The translations under genes and the position numbers were made by a program. Source: Macrocystis pyrifera (taxonomy: Eukaryota > Sar > Phaeophyceae > Laminariales > Laminariaceae). From it: a stretch of 64,000 nucleotides of DNA. Below, in pieces: positions 10,101 through 20,946 of the stretch. The first letter of the stretch is position 1. Every line of letters starts with the position of its first letter. The notes beneath the pieces were generated by a model, which worked only from the letters and a program-made list of their open reading frames with translations, searched no databases and had not been told where the DNA came from. Where the stretch lies: assembly GCA_031763025.1 (NCBI GenBank), contig JASSKH010000021.1:11058776-11122775 (forward strand), read 5' to 3'.

Positions 10101-12833
10101 ACGGACACGATGCCCGCTGGACAAGATAGCTTACCTTTGAAGGGACTCCAGCTCTTGTTCCGTGACAAGCCCGCCAAGCAACGGAAGAGCCGTGGCCCGG
10201 GTGCAGACTACAGTAGCGCCTCCGTCCGTGTCTTTCTCCGTCAATGTCTTCATCGCCACCGACATCCAAACCCCGATGTTCAATATTTGAATGAAAGATT
10301 CATCGCCCGCGACCGCCACCCTCCCCCCCAAGGAACGCGCCAGGTTGGAGCAGCACGAGAAGAAACAGAGCCAGACAACAGCAATTCGATACGCTATGTC
10401 AGCAGAAGGTGGTAGTAGTAGTAGGAGTAGTAGTAGTAGGTGTATTGATAGTGCTATTATATATAGTTGTAGCAATCGTAAGGCGTAGAAGTACAATGGT
10501 TGCAGCAACAGTAGTAGAGCTATCAGAGCAGCAGTGTTAATACTTCCCACACAAACATTAGCAGCAGTAGCAGTATTATTAGTAGTAGTATACTGTTCCT
10601 GGTACCTGGAAGTAGAAATGTTACAGTAGCACAACAGCAAAAGTTTTGTTAGTGCCAACGTTGAGAGAACTACATTCACCTTCACGAACGGAAAAAGTCT
10701 CTTGGACAGCTCGGTGCACCCTCGACCGCGCGATCTTATCCGCCCCGTGCCCCGCGAATATTCGCACAGGATCGATCTCCTCCTCGCGCCCCGCCCCCAC
10801 CCCGGCCTCCGCAACGCCATCGCCGCCGCCACTAGCGGAACCCCTTCCACCAATCGCTCCCTCCACGAGTCTGCCTTCTTCTCCTTCTTGTCCGGCGGCA
10901 ACGTTAACAGCAGCGATAGCAGCAACATATTTAGCAGGTTTAGCAGCAGCAGCGGTGTTAGCAGCAGCGGTAGCAGAAGCGGTAGCAGAAGCGGTAGCAG
11001 TAGCAGCGGCGGGAGGGGGAGTGGAAGAAATCGCCGCTGCCGCCCAACAGCAGGCCCTTCCCTTGGCGTCGATCCGCTCGAGCCGTTCCAGTGCCGACGG
11101 GTCGACCATCCCCCGCAGCTGATCCGACCAGCTGACTTCAACCCCCGTCCCCACCCCCTGCCCGTAGGTGAAAACGCCATCGAGTGCAATTCCCTGCAAC
11201 GCCCCCGACGGAGCTGCTGCGTCTCCGCCAGGACTGGTCGGCTGGCGTGGATGGTCGTTGCCTTGGTCGGGGTCTACAATCGCCTCGATGGTGGTGGTGG
11301 TGGTAGTGGTAGTGGTGCCGGTGGTGGGTTTTCCTGTTCCTCTAGATGGGGGGGGTGTTGCCATACCTAGGGGGGATGTTGGTACTGGCGGAGGCGTTGA
11401 TGGTGACGCCGATGCCGATGGCGGTGGGGCCGGGGTCGGAGGCGGAGGCGGGGGCCGGGGCGGGGGTGGGGGCGTGTCGAAGTTGGACACTTCCACCAGC
11501 CTGCCCGAGGTGTCGATCTCGTTCACCTATTTTAAATACGACGTGTTGCGATAATATATATATTGTTACTGGGGTGTGATGTGCCACGGGAGGCGTATTG
11601 CGTCGTTAGGGGTGCACGCACACCTCGGGGAATGTGTTGGATGGCATTGAGGAAAAATAACCTCGACATAAACGTGTGAAGACAGCAGACAGCACAGGAC
11701 AACAGCCAGTTGTTGGCACGCACGCAACAACCTTTAGGTATGCCGCCCGTACAGCAGCCTCGCCTGGACAAGTTAGAAGGCGGCGAGAAAATAGATGGTG
11801 AGTGCAGCAGGCGGTTCCCCTGATGTATACTGGTATACCAGTATGACGTATCAACGGTTGCTTGCGGCATGAAAAACGAAGGCGGGAGGATTTAGAGGAT
11901 CTACATGTTGACAGCAGCAGTTGACAACAAGAAACGTCCGCTGTCAAGAAACGTCGATTTGGTGTCCAGGTGTGACACGGAGGAGGCAAGAGCGCCAGGT
12001 GATGATGTGACACACAGGTGTCTTTGTCTGTTCTTGACCAAGCTCAGACCCAGTTCGTATGGACGTTCTCTTATTTATTGGTGCGAGGCTTGCTCGAGGA
12101 AGCGATTGAAACGAGTGAACGAGGGGGGGGTGGGGCAGGTAGCTTGAAGCCAGGAGTACCCTCTGGCTTCAACCGGCTACGTGTAATCTACTGGCAAGCA
12201 AGTGTAAGCACTACCCCGAGCTGGGTAATCGATCGATATTTTACCCCTATGGCTCAGTAGGTAACACCTTCCTTCACACAGACTCAGTGTCTATGTTTTC
12301 CCCCGGCCTTGATATAATTATGTTGTATAGGAATTAGAGAGTGTCCCATTGAGCTGTGTTTCTTGACCCAATTTCTTATTGTTGGTGCCGATCTGAGTTT
12401 ATCATTATATTCTTATTAATATAAAGTTTCTTGACCCCTTTAGTACCGCAGTCCCGACTTGGGGACAAATCAGTCTAATTCCAAGTGATTTGTCCCCAAA
12501 ACGGGACTGCAGTACTAAAAGTTGACTGAGGGCGCCCACTTTGTAGTCGACCTCGAGCTCGAAATCATATACCGATATGTCCTTGAATATAAGGATGGTT
12601 TGGATACTCATACATATTGACAAACAGTCCTTAATTAATGGACATGGTGGGTATGTACGGGATCATAAGTGGATACAGCAGCAGTGAGGGCGACATGACA
12701 GCATACTCACCATGAAATCAGACGACTCGCGCTTGATCGTGCCGTCGAAGCCAGGGCAATGTCCCAAGAAGATTCCATCCTCTATGCCAATCACGCTCAG
12801 CGATGTTGATAACATCAACACGCTCACGTTGAC
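7048..12833 (-). CDS. Unrecognised multi-exon protein
   Basis: I do not recognise this protein. Four segments on the minus strand have good splice borders and join in matching phase: 12833-12711, 11526-10680, 10393-10135 and 7151-7048. The first has a consensus donor ATG|GTGAGT, the third CAAAG|GTAAGC. The second encodes a Pro-rich run, a Thr run, an Ala run and a Gly/Glu-rich stretch around two ordinary-looking blocks (A-L-Q-G-I-A-L-D-G-V-F-T-Y-G and S-W-S-D-Q-L-R-G-M-V-D-P-S-A-L-E-R-L). The third has a possible membrane helix and E-S-F-I-Q-I-L-N-I-G-V-W. Start and end are not seen. A terminal exon at 6081-6047 is possible. Confidence 0.5.
7146..7600 (+). repeat. Degenerate tandem array of about 15-17-base units
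   Basis: Many imperfect copies of (A)ACGGTCATGGT(C/G)A, e.g. 7171-7290 and 7400-7600. It begins right at the border of the candidate exon at 7048-7151. Confidence 0.65.
8244..8353. mobile_element. MITE family 1 copy, with half copy beside it
   Basis: Ends CTCTACGGGTGACC and CCCCCCCGTAAT. A second left end (TATCACGGAGACCCGTAGTA) lies at 8372-8402 without a right end. Another isolated left end is at 8876-8900. Confidence 0.68.
8400..9890. other. No gene seen
   Basis: Contains a SINE fragment, an isolated MITE left end, A runs at 9000-9028 and 9400-9415, and no frame with convincing codon content. If the exon at 7048 belongs to the gene at 10135, this is its intron. Confidence 0.5.
8722..8852 (-). 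mobile_element. SINE fragment (3' body only)
   Basis: Carries the body section equivalent to CGACGAGCAGTGG...GGCCACGGAGGGTAA in reverse orientation, more diverged than the other copies. The tRNA-like head is absent. Confidence 0.5.
9893..9985 (+). repeat. GGC and AACAGC microsatellites
   Basis: GGCGGC repeats (9900-9926) then AACAGC repeats (9950-9979), within an intron of the unrecognised minus-strand gene if the exon chain is right. Confidence 0.7.
10135..10393 (-). CDS. Exon with possible membrane helix
   Basis: Begins after TGCTGACATAG, which includes a good branch-point match, and ends CAAAG|GTAAGC. Two bases complete the split Ala codon, then Y-R-I-A-V-V-W-L-C-F-F-S-C-C, which may be a membrane segment. 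Confidence 0.5.
10680..11526 (-). CDS. Low-complexity exon of unrecognised protein
   Basis: Begins after TTTAAAATAG with V-N-E-I-D-T-S-G-R-L-V-E-V-S-N-F-D-T and ends GTGAAG|GTGAAT in phase 1. Homopeptide runs of Pro, Thr and Ala come from trinucleotide repeats in the DNA; their lengths probably vary between individuals. Confidence 0.55.
12436..12521. mobile_element. Palindromic element family 2
   Basis: About 85 bases that fold on themselves: TTTAGTACCGCAGTCCCG, then TTGGGGACAAAT, an 18-base spacer with TCTAATT, and the complements. No TA-rich core and no relation to family 1. Copies at 5371-5474, 19449-19539 and 38060-38150. Confidence 0.7.
12711..12833 (-). CDS. Exon of unrecognised protein (VNVSVLM...SSDFM)
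   Basis: Forty-one codons between CACTACATAG and ATG|GTGAGTATG, open in phase 0 and joining phase 0 of the next exon. Amino-acid composition is ordinary, with G-I-E-D-G-I-F-L-G-H-C-P-G-F-D. Upstream exons should exist but I could not place them. Confidence 0.55.
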
Positions 12834-13099
12834 CTATGTAGTGCCGCTGCACACAGCATACTGCTGTACAACCATACGAACACACGAACACGCACACAAA
12901 ACTGGGGGTTTTCATTATTTCTACAGGCGTGTTTTTAGCGGGAGCACTATTTTTCATCTTTTAGCCGAGAGAGGAACCGAGACACGCATACGACAGACAA
13001 CATTAGTTTTGAGTGTCACTCTACAAGCTGGCAGCCCAGTCCCCACAAGACAGACCCACGTGGTACCTGCAAAAGGAGAAGGAGTGGTAATCCCCGCAG

Positions 13100-13210
13100 G
13101 TGCTAGTGCTGCTCGAGTGGCCAGAGCGAAGGGCTACCATGGCGGTCGGTCAGCCCTCATCGTCCCCGATCATTTTGACCGCGGACGGTTTGAGAGAGCA
13201 GTGTGCTAGG
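13100..13210 (+). other. Possible coding exon, unrecognised
   Basis: CCCCGCAG precedes an open frame with V-L-V-L-L-E-W-P-E-R-R-A and an ATG in a good Kozak setting (CTACCATGG at 13135-13143), then S-P-I-I-L-T-A-D-G-L-R-E-Q-C and TGCTAG|GTGAGC. The next plausible block (13246-13317, with E-L-M-P-N-T-D-Y-P-E-E-I-A-L, donor ATATT|GTGAGT) would need an intron of only about 35 bases to join in frame. No function is suggested. Confidence 0.22.
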
Positions 13211-13494
13211 TGAGCGAGGACTGCAATCAGCCGGGTGCATCCAGGCACCCGCAGGTAGAGCTTATGCCAAACACGGACTACCCAGAAGAAATCGCTCTCA
13301 CTAGGCAGATATTGTGAGTGCACTAGAAGAGACGACCGCAGGGAAAGCTTGGTGAGTATCCGCGGATCCCGCTTCCCCATTTTGGCAGTTCAAACAGCTC
13401 TGTGGCAGGGAATCTTGCGAATAAAATAAACGTTACGAGCGAGTAAAGTAAGTTCATCTTGCCGCAAGCCATAGCGTGACAGCCCCCATTTATG

Positions 13495-13599
13495 GCTCCA
13501 ACCTACGAAGTAGCAGAACCGCGAGGCACGACAAGAACGGCAATCCCCATGCATCTCCGCGAGGGAGAAGCCTCGTGGCGGACGAGCCGCCTGCGAGAG
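13495..13599 (+). pseudogene. Possible HSP90/GRP94-like fragment
   Basis: Thirty-five open codons contain Y-E-V-A-E-P-R-G-T-T-R-T-A-I and M-H-L-R-E-G-E-A-S, then S-R-L-R-E-V. This resembles the D-P-R-G-x-T-x-G-R-G-T-x-I-x-L-H-L-K-E segment at the end of the HSP90 N-terminal domain, with a Gly-rich part missing. No other HSP90 motif was found nearby, so it is a relic or a chance match. Confidence 0.25.
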
Positions 13600-13753
13600 G
13601 TTTTCTGTGGCGTGCTTGCAGCTCGCAGTGCCGGCAGCAGAAGCAGCAAGTATAAGCACTAGCAGTAGATTCAGCAGCAGGAGTAATCACGTTTGTCACG
13701 CGATGGTTTATACCGTTTTTTAGTATAGGCACGTAGGCAGTATGTCATGAGAC

Positions 13754-13866
13754 ACTATTACGGGGGTCCATAGTTGACAGGACCTATGGCATAGATAAAA
13801 ACCTATATATTGAGGTATTTTTACTAACAATATTTGGTCCTGTTTACTATGGTCCCTCGTAATACT
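13754..13866. mobile_element. MITE family 1 copy
   Basis: Inverted ends CTATTACGGGGGTCC and GGTCCCTCGTAATA. Core orientation is opposite to the copy at 4488 (AAAACCTATATATTGAGG). Confidence 0.72.
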
Positions 13867-14148
13867 ATCTTACACACATACTCGTACTGGTTACGTTGAC
13901 ATGTTGTAGCGTACCGCCCTGGACGTTAATAAAATGAGCGTTTGAATATTAATATGCATACCAGATGGCCCTTATATTTACGTCCAACGTGTTATGATTT
14001 CATACGAAAACACCCGTGGTACCGTCCGCAAGTATTATTATTAATATTAATAATAATGACATCATGTCAAAACACCCCTGATACCGTCTAGAAGTATTGT
14101 TAAAAATAGAGTATTTGGGGTATTTGGGGGTACTTGGTAATATCTTGT

Positions 14149-14445
14149 TCGGTAGGTTCGAGTCTCACCGAGTGCATGCTCGTACTGCTGTAGGGCCTTT
14201 TTCTTGCATATACATAAGACTTGACAAGCGGAAAGCGCGAGAGAGAGCGTGAGTTAGCTACATCTAATGAAAATCGACGAGCAGTGGGATCGCTGAACCC
14301 TGTGCGCGACAAGCAGGAAAGGCACGTACTGGCGGGGAGAAGGGACGACTCCTGTGACCACGGCTTGTCCAGAAGATCGCTGAGGGTAAAATCTCCTACG
14401 AGTTGCCAGGCTGGAAAGTAAACGTGACGATTAAAACAAAATAAC
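14149..14445 (+). mobile_element. tRNA-derived SINE, 5'-truncated copy
   Basis: Begins within the head at GGTAGGTTCGAGTCTCACCG, so the A-box is lost. The body and the A-rich end (GTAAACGTGACGATTAAAAC) match the other copies. Confidence 0.7.
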
Positions 14446-14810
14446 TATTAATATTAACTAGAGCAACAGCCGTGATTTGACTCATGTTGCGTAGCCGTAG
14501 CTCCTTGACGGGTGAGGCTGTGTGGTCGAGCTTGTACGTAGGGCAACCGGAGTGCAGGGTTGCTCCTTTCGTCAGTCCCGTTTGTGGCTCCATGAGCTGC
14601 TGTTTTTTGCTCCGCCGGGCCTATTTCGAAATCGTGGAGTTTTTACCAAAACATACATGTAGACGTGAGAGTACAGCAGTATTGAGGAACTGGGTGTTCT
14701 ATCATGACCACTCGGTGGACGAAATGTGAGGACCTTTCGGTATCGATATTAAAAGACGAAAGATCCTGAAAGTTGAGCGTTGAAAGTCCAGAGTGGGTTT
14801 GTGAAAAGTT

Positions 14811-14905
14811 GATAGGACCTACGGTGCACACAAATACCCATATATTTCCATATTTTTCGAACAATATTTGGTCCTGTTTGCTACGTATGGCCCCCCGTAA
14901 TACTA
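14811..14905. mobile_element. MITE family 1 copy lacking its left end
   Basis: Begins inside the left repeat at GATAGGACC and keeps the right end GGCCCCCCGTAATA. Confidence 0.6.
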
Positions 14906-14940
14906 CTACTAATACTGTAGTATTAATACGTACGTACTAT

Positions 14941-14941
<1 letters not shown>

Positions 14942-14983
<42 letters not shown>
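14942..14983 (+). repeat. GT dinucleotide microsatellite
   Basis: About 21 GT units. Confidence 0.85.
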
Positions 14984-14984
<1 letters not shown>

Positions 14985-15533
14985 CTTCACATTAAACCGT
15001 TCTTCTACTCGTCGACATCCAGCAAGCCCAGTGTCCGTGCTGATTCTTCACCCTAGCAAGATACGAGCTCTGTGGTCACAGACTACGACACAGAGATAAC
15101 ACACCGTAATGCATTAGTAGCCTACGCAATACCATGCCTTCGCACTATTAATAGGTACGGACGACACAACATACATACATATGTACGACTGTTTATATTA
15201 GTATTAACAATGCGTAGTATCTCTAAGTTCACGTGAGCATGCCTGTCTTGTTCACAACCGACGGAATTAATTATTTATAGTCATGGGCTCTACCGACGGA
15301 AACTATATGGCTTAATTTGTTCAGAGGCAGAGAGAAGAGAAGAACGACCATACTCGCCCCGTGCCCCCTCCTAGCTTCTCGTCATAGGTGCACGAGCAGA
15401 GCACGGCACTGCTTTCTGCCGATTGATAGCCCCCCTGAGACCTAGAGGCTAGGCCTACTGTTGTGGTTTCTAGGTACGTACAGTAGGTACGTACGGGGTG
15501 ACCCTTTTTATGTCCATCTTTCGTGTGTGCGTT

Positions 15534-15800
15534 CTTCACCTGTCACATTAAACCGTTCTTTCTACCCGGCGACATCCAGCACAACCAGTGTCCGTGCCGA
15601 TTCTTCAATCCTAAAAGAGATACAACAGACGAGTTCTGTGGTCACAAAGCTACGCCACACACACGGAGCTACTACGTTGCCACGTGTGCAGTAATAAGCA
15701 CAGCAGTGGGCAATGCAATGACATGTCATCATACTGCTGGATACGACAGGCACGACATACACATTCCATGATAGAGACAAACGAAACGAAACAAAGAAAA
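15534..15800 (+). repeat. Dispersed repeat D (TTCTACCCGNCGACATCCAGC)
   Basis: Starts near CACATTAAACCGTTCTTTCT, continues GACATCCAGCACAACCAGTG, GATACGACAGGCACGACATA and an AAACAAAG-rich tail. The same unit is at 23455-23720; shorter copies are at 14990-15075, 45490-45570 and in reverse at 17575-17660, 17770-17975 and 23346-23425. An AC-rich tail suggests retroposition (inference). Confidence 0.62.
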
Positions 15801-15949
15801 AAAATCCAAAACAAAGAAAACAAATCGAAAGATAAAAAGAAATAAGAAAAAAATACATACAAGAAACAACCTGTCGTACCCCCCCCGCAGGGGATGTGGC
15901 CAACAGACACTGACTTGAAAAGAACGAGCCGGAAAAGGAAAAGGAAGAA

Positions 15950-16212
15950 AAACACCACTACTTGTAAACAGAGTAAGAACCAAGGGAAAATAACAGGCAA
16001 ACCAACGCACAAGCATCTTCCAGGTAGCGGCAGCAGTTTGTGGTACGAGTAGCATAGCCAGGTTCTCCCTGCTGGTCCGCCTGGTACTTTGTTACCCTGT
16101 CTGCCGCCTCCGTCCAGCGTTCGTCAAACTATGCCCGCCCCCTCGGCGTCAGACAACACGAAACAAGCAAAGAAGGCTCGTCATCCACCCACGCCACACG
16201 ACTCCTTCGATA
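15950..16212 (+). repeat. Dispersed repeat E, copy 1
   Basis: Shares CAGGTAGC-GCAGCAGTTTGTGGT, ATAGCCAGGTTCT and CAAGCAAAG-A-GCT-GTCATCCACCC with 21352-21603. A further partial relative is at 16335-16430. Confidence 0.6.
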
Positions 16213-16757
16213 AGGCTAATCAATCGCAGAAAGAAAGAGAAAGAAATGAAATGAAAATCACAGAAGATCAGCGCAGGAAATAAGTGAAAAAGGAATACAA
16301 AGGAAGACCACGGTCGCACCAGCTGCACCTGTTAGTGGTCAGTGGTACGAGTAGTATAGACATGTTCTACTTCCTAGTCTGCCCGGTACCTACCCTGTCT
16401 GCCATCTCCTTCCTACTTTCGTCCACTGCAGTTTCCCTTCTACTCCTGTTTCCCCCCTCTCCGCATTCCCTTGCTCGGGTTTTCTTCCACTCCTCTTGTT
16501 CCCCCCCCTCCCCCCAATCCCTTGGACACCATCCACGGCCGATGCGCGGGGCTGCCTACAGCTCAGCTCAGCCTCAGCCTCGCCTCACCATAAACCGTTC
16601 GGCTGCTTCGAGGATCCCCCCGTACCACTTCCCCGCCTTTTTTGCAGCAGTGGACCGTCCACCTCCTGAAAGCTTATCTCTAATACTAATAATAGGGGTA
16701 TGGTCTTTTTTGTTTTTATCTGGTGCATGTACATGCCTAACCCTAACCCAGCCGGCG

Positions 16758-16921
16758 TCCCCGGTGGCTTGGTAGGTGGTCCGCGTGCCTATCAAGATCA
16801 ATTTCGTGGGTTCAAGTCTCACCGAGTGCATGCTCGTAGGGATTTTTTCTTGCATAAAAAAATGATCAGCGGAAAGCGCGAGAGCGTGAGCTACATTGGA
16901 TGAAAATCGACGAGCAGTGGG
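16758..16921 (+). mobile_element. tRNA-derived SINE, 3'-truncated copy
   Basis: Starts with the same TCCCCGGTGGCTTGGTAGG head and GGGTTCAAGTCTCACCG box, and breaks off just after CGACGAGCAGTGGGAATGA. Confidence 0.7.
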
Positions 16922-18593
16922 AATGAACAGCAGGAGGGGTAGAAGGAACACCGCGCAAGTGTATGGGGGCAGGGGGGGGAACAGGAGGAGCAAAAGGGAA
17001 ACCGCGGTAGAAGAGAGTAGCAGAGAGACCGCAGATAGGGTAGCAAGGTACCAGGCCGACTAATAGGTTGGACTTTTCTTTGCCACTCGTTCCACCAACT
17101 GCTGCGGCCGTTCGGTATGTATTGGCTTGGTGCTTTGGTTTTTTTTTCCATGACTTAACTTTTTGTATATTTTCCCTTACTTATCCTTATGAAATATGTA
17201 CTACATAGTGGGTGGGTGACGAGCGTATTTTGGCCCACTCATTATTGCTCTTTTTACTTAGTTAAGTGTTCACCGGGATGCATAGTTCCCTTTTCCTTCT
17301 CGTTTCTTCCCCCTTGCACGTCCCTTTTGGCTTATGCTCGGGGTAAGTGTGTGTCTGAGCTTTGGCTTCCCATTTTATTTATTTATTTGGGATTCTTCTC
17401 CATTTTCTTATTATTTTTCGGTTTGGTTTCTTTGTTGTTTCTTTTCTTTATGGTGTATTTTGGTTGCTGGCGTATGTATGTATGTTGTATCGGCCGCACC
17501 TAGTGCGAAATCATGGTATTGCGTAGGCTATTAATGCATTACGGTGTGTTATCTCTGTGTCGTAGTCTGACCACAGAGCTCGTATCTTGCTAGGGTGAAG
17601 AATCGGCACGGACACTGGGCTTGCTGGATGTCGACGAGTACAAGAACGGTTTAATGTGAAGAACACACACAACATGTGTGTATGTACCACACACCCTGCG
17701 GGGAGGCACGACAGTTTTTTTCTGTTCTACTTTCCTTCGTCTCTATTTGTTTTTTTTGTTTCCTTTCGCTTTCTCTTTTTCATAGAAAATATATGTCGTG
17801 CCTGTCATACCCAGTATGATATGGCATTGCATTGTCTACTGCACTGACTTTGCTCACTCCTTACGTAACAATGTAGTATCTCTGGCGTAGGATTGAAGAA
17901 TCGGCACGAACACTGGTTGTGCTACTACTATTAGATGTCGACGGGTATAGAAAAAAACGGTTTAATGTGAAGACAACACCAGGTGCTGACCACGACGATA
18001 CTAATCCCAAGTAGTTTTTTTTGTCGTGACAGGCCAGTTTACCTGTGGTCTTACAAGTACCTCCGAAAAAGTCTTGAAGCGGATCCTACCTCACTGCTGT
18101 ACTGCTATCTATGGTTGTACTGCTATCTATGGATAGACTACACCTTGTGGAACAGCCGCCGAAAATCCGCCTGCGCAGGCGAAGTTTCAGAACCTGCCAG
18201 CAAAAAAAGGCACGTCATTTCCGGTGGAAACCCGCACAACTATTCGGAAATCACCACAAGCACACAGCGCGTAGCGAACGAACACACACGCACGCAGACA
18301 CTATTAATAGCTCAGCAGCTGAAGAAGCTCGCATAAGTATCTCGCAAAGCGGGGGGCTCTACGGCGGGTGCGGCTGGTGCTAGTGTTATTATTTTCCTGG
18401 TCGTTTGTTGTGCCCAGACGTACTCTCCCACGCAGCTCTCGCACTCGAGCCGCCGCAGACAGCACCACAAAAGCAGAAGTAGTAGCAGCACGAGCAGGGG
18501 ATAGAGGAGCGACACGAGCTCCCTCGATATTGTAGCCGCTACGGCACAGCAGGCTAGTCGCTCCTTTATATTTATAGTACCCCTGCTGCAGCT

Positions 18594-18616
18594 ATATATA
18601 TATATATATATATATA
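18594..18616. repeat. TA microsatellite at SINE tail
   Basis: About 11 TA units directly beyond the A-rich 3' end of the minus-strand SINE copy. Confidence 0.8.
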
Positions 18617-18932
18617 TTTTTTTCATCATCACTTTTACTTCCCAGCCCACTCGTAGGAGGTTTTACCCTCGACGATCTTCTGGACAAGCCGTGGTCACAG
18701 GTGTCGTCCCTTCTCCCCCCCGGTACGTGCCTTTAGTTTTTATCGCGCATAGGGTTCAGCATTCCCACTGCTCGTCGATTTTCATCGAATGTATATCTAA
18801 CTCACGCTCTCGCGCTTTCCGCTAATCAATTTTATGCAAGAAAAAGTCCCTACGAGCATGCACTCGGTGAGACTCGAACTCACGAAATTGATCTTGATAG
18901 GCTCGCGGACCACCTACCAAGCCACCGGGGAC
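18617..18932 (-). mobile_element. tRNA-derived SINE copy
   Basis: Reverse-orientation copy with both boxes intact (GACTCGAACTCACG and CCACCTACCAAGCCACCGGG on the plus strand). Its 3' tail is A-rich and runs into a TA microsatellite at 18594-18616. It sits inside the 2 kb element with long inverted arms, so it arrived later. Confidence 0.75.
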
Positions 18933-19448
18933 GCCGGTTTGTAGGTACCTACGTCTAGCGGGAAAAAAAGCAATCAGACATAATGTCGTCTTTGCAGGAA
19001 ATGACACTATTAATACTATTATTAAATAATACTCGTCAAGTACAACGGTATTTTATAGTTTAATAAAAACACTTACCTGGTATGTTTTTTTTTGGGGGGG
19101 GGCGTGCTGACACGTAACACTCTGGACGATACTTTAATACCGTTTGAAGTCTAATATCCAAATTAAAGGCAATTATATTCCGGCCAGGGTGGTACTGCTG
19201 CTGCACCAACGAACGTGGTGCATGCTGCTTGCTGTGCACGTACAGCAGTACGTTTGCAGCAGTATACCAACGAACAACGATGTACCAGGTATGTGGTGTA
19301 TCATCGACAGCAAGTCCGTGTCTGGGTGTTTGGTGTTGCTACAGCAGCAGGACCACGTTGATGGCCGGAATAATGTTGACTTGGTACGTTCAATTTCGAT
19401 ACTACTGCTGTACAGTACAGCAGTAGACTCCAAACGGTATTATGTTGA

Positions 19449-19539
19449 CCCTTTTAGTACCGCAGTCCCGATTTGGGGACAGACCACTCTAATTTCAAGT
19501 GATTTGTCCCCAAAACGGGACTGCGGTACTGAAAGGGTT
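19449..19539. mobile_element. Palindromic element family 2 copy
   Basis: CCTTTTAGTACCGCAGTCCCG at one end is mirrored by CGGGACTGCGGTACTGAAAGG at the other. It sits inside the 2 kb long-armed element. Confidence 0.7.
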
Positions 19540-20946
19540 ACGTTAGTGTGCAGAGTGGTATGTGACGCAGTAAACAAAACTTACCTGGTGTCATACGAGT
19601 AGTGCATTCAACGTATAAAATAGCGTCGCGTACCCTACGAGTAGTAATAGTGTCATTCACTGTAATATCGAGATTGTGTCTTGTTGCTTCTCTCGCTAGA
19701 GGTAGGTATCCATTTAATATAGCTGTAGCAGGGGTACTATAAACGAGCAACTAGCCTGCTGCTGTTCAGTATCAGCTACAACGGCGAGGGAGCTCGTGTC
19801 GCTCCTCTATACCCTGCTCATGCTGCTGCTGGTTCTTGGTGCAGTGCGGTGGCTCTAGTGAGAGAGCTTGCGTGCGAGAGTACGTCTGTGTGCAATAAAC
19901 GACCAGGGTATAATAACACTAGCACCAGCCGCACCCGCCGTAAAGCCGCCACTTCAGGCCACCCGCTTCGCGAGCTTGTGCGAGCCTCTTCTATTGCTAA
20001 ACTAGTGTGTGTGAGTGTGTGTTCGTTCGCTGGGCGCTGTGTGCTCTTCGTTGTGATTTTCAAATAATTGTGCGGGTTTCCACTGGAAATAACGTGCTTT
20101 TTTTTGCTGGCAGGTTCTGAAACTTCGCCTGCGCAGGCGGATTTACGGCGGCTGCTTAAGTAAGTTGCACACCTCTGAGCCAAAGCTGTTTCCGATGGTC
20201 TACCCCTTGCGGGAAATGCAAGAAGAGAGCAATAACCAAAAACGGGTACACCCGGTCCGTTGTCACTTAAAAACGGGTACACCCTGGAATCAAGTAAAAG
20301 AAAACTCTCCACGAGCCACGAGATTGGCCACGCGAAAACAACTCGTACCTGTTGACCGCTTTTGGTATTTGTTTTTCTTCACCACTGCTGTCCTTTAGCG
20401 AGTATTCCTCGTCTTTCACTGATGATGTTGCCGTTTTGTTGTTGTCTCGTTTTCTTCCAAGCTCTTTCACCTGTCACTCTTATCTAACGACTATGCGCAC
20501 CTAACGGTATACCATGGTATTGTTCTCACATGAACTCTCATATCGAGGAGTTGTGGTCACACAAATGTGCTGGAGACCTAGGAGGATCCGATTAACCATA
20601 AAAAAACAAGATTTGGCTGGGAAGCATGACACTTCCCACCTAAAAACATACGACGCGCACACAAAATATCGTGCAAGCTGAACTACTCGTGCTGTAACAT
20701 GGCCGCGGGTATCCGCTCAACTACAGCATGAAGTTCCCCCCGTTCCCACTACTAACCAAACCATGGCTACTGACTACAGCGGTTGCTGTCTGGAGCGCTG
20801 CCTGCACCGTACGAAACGCACGGTAGTCGTGAACACAGAGAGGAACACGCCTGCTGTCTGGGGTGCTGTCAGAGTGACGACTCGCGGACGGACATGCAGT
20901 GAAAAAAATAGCAATCGAACCAGAAACCACCATACAACAAAAAGAA

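Larger units (their letters stand above)
18153..20154. mobile_element. 2 kb element with about 440-base inverted arms
   Basis: 18153-18597 and 19718-20154 are inverted copies of each other. Both outer ends read CAGCCGCCGWAAATCCGCCT inward. Shared landmarks include CTGCGCAGGCGAAGTTTCAG, GGCGGGTGCGGCTGGTGCTA and GAGGAGCGACACGAGCTCCC. The 1.1 kb between them holds a later SINE and a family 2 palindrome and no recognisable transposase. Long arms without a gene fit a non-autonomous DNA transposon or foldback element. No clear target duplication was seen. Confidence 0.7.

Noticed and set aside
10987..11370. Plus-strand Ser/Gly frames opposite the minus-strand exon
   Set aside because: Shadows of the trinucleotide repeats that encode Ala and Thr runs on the minus strand.
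16758..16830. A functional tRNA gene
   Set aside because: A- and B-box-like words are present but the acceptor and anticodon stems do not pair properly, and a conserved non-tRNA body follows in every copy, so it is a SINE head.
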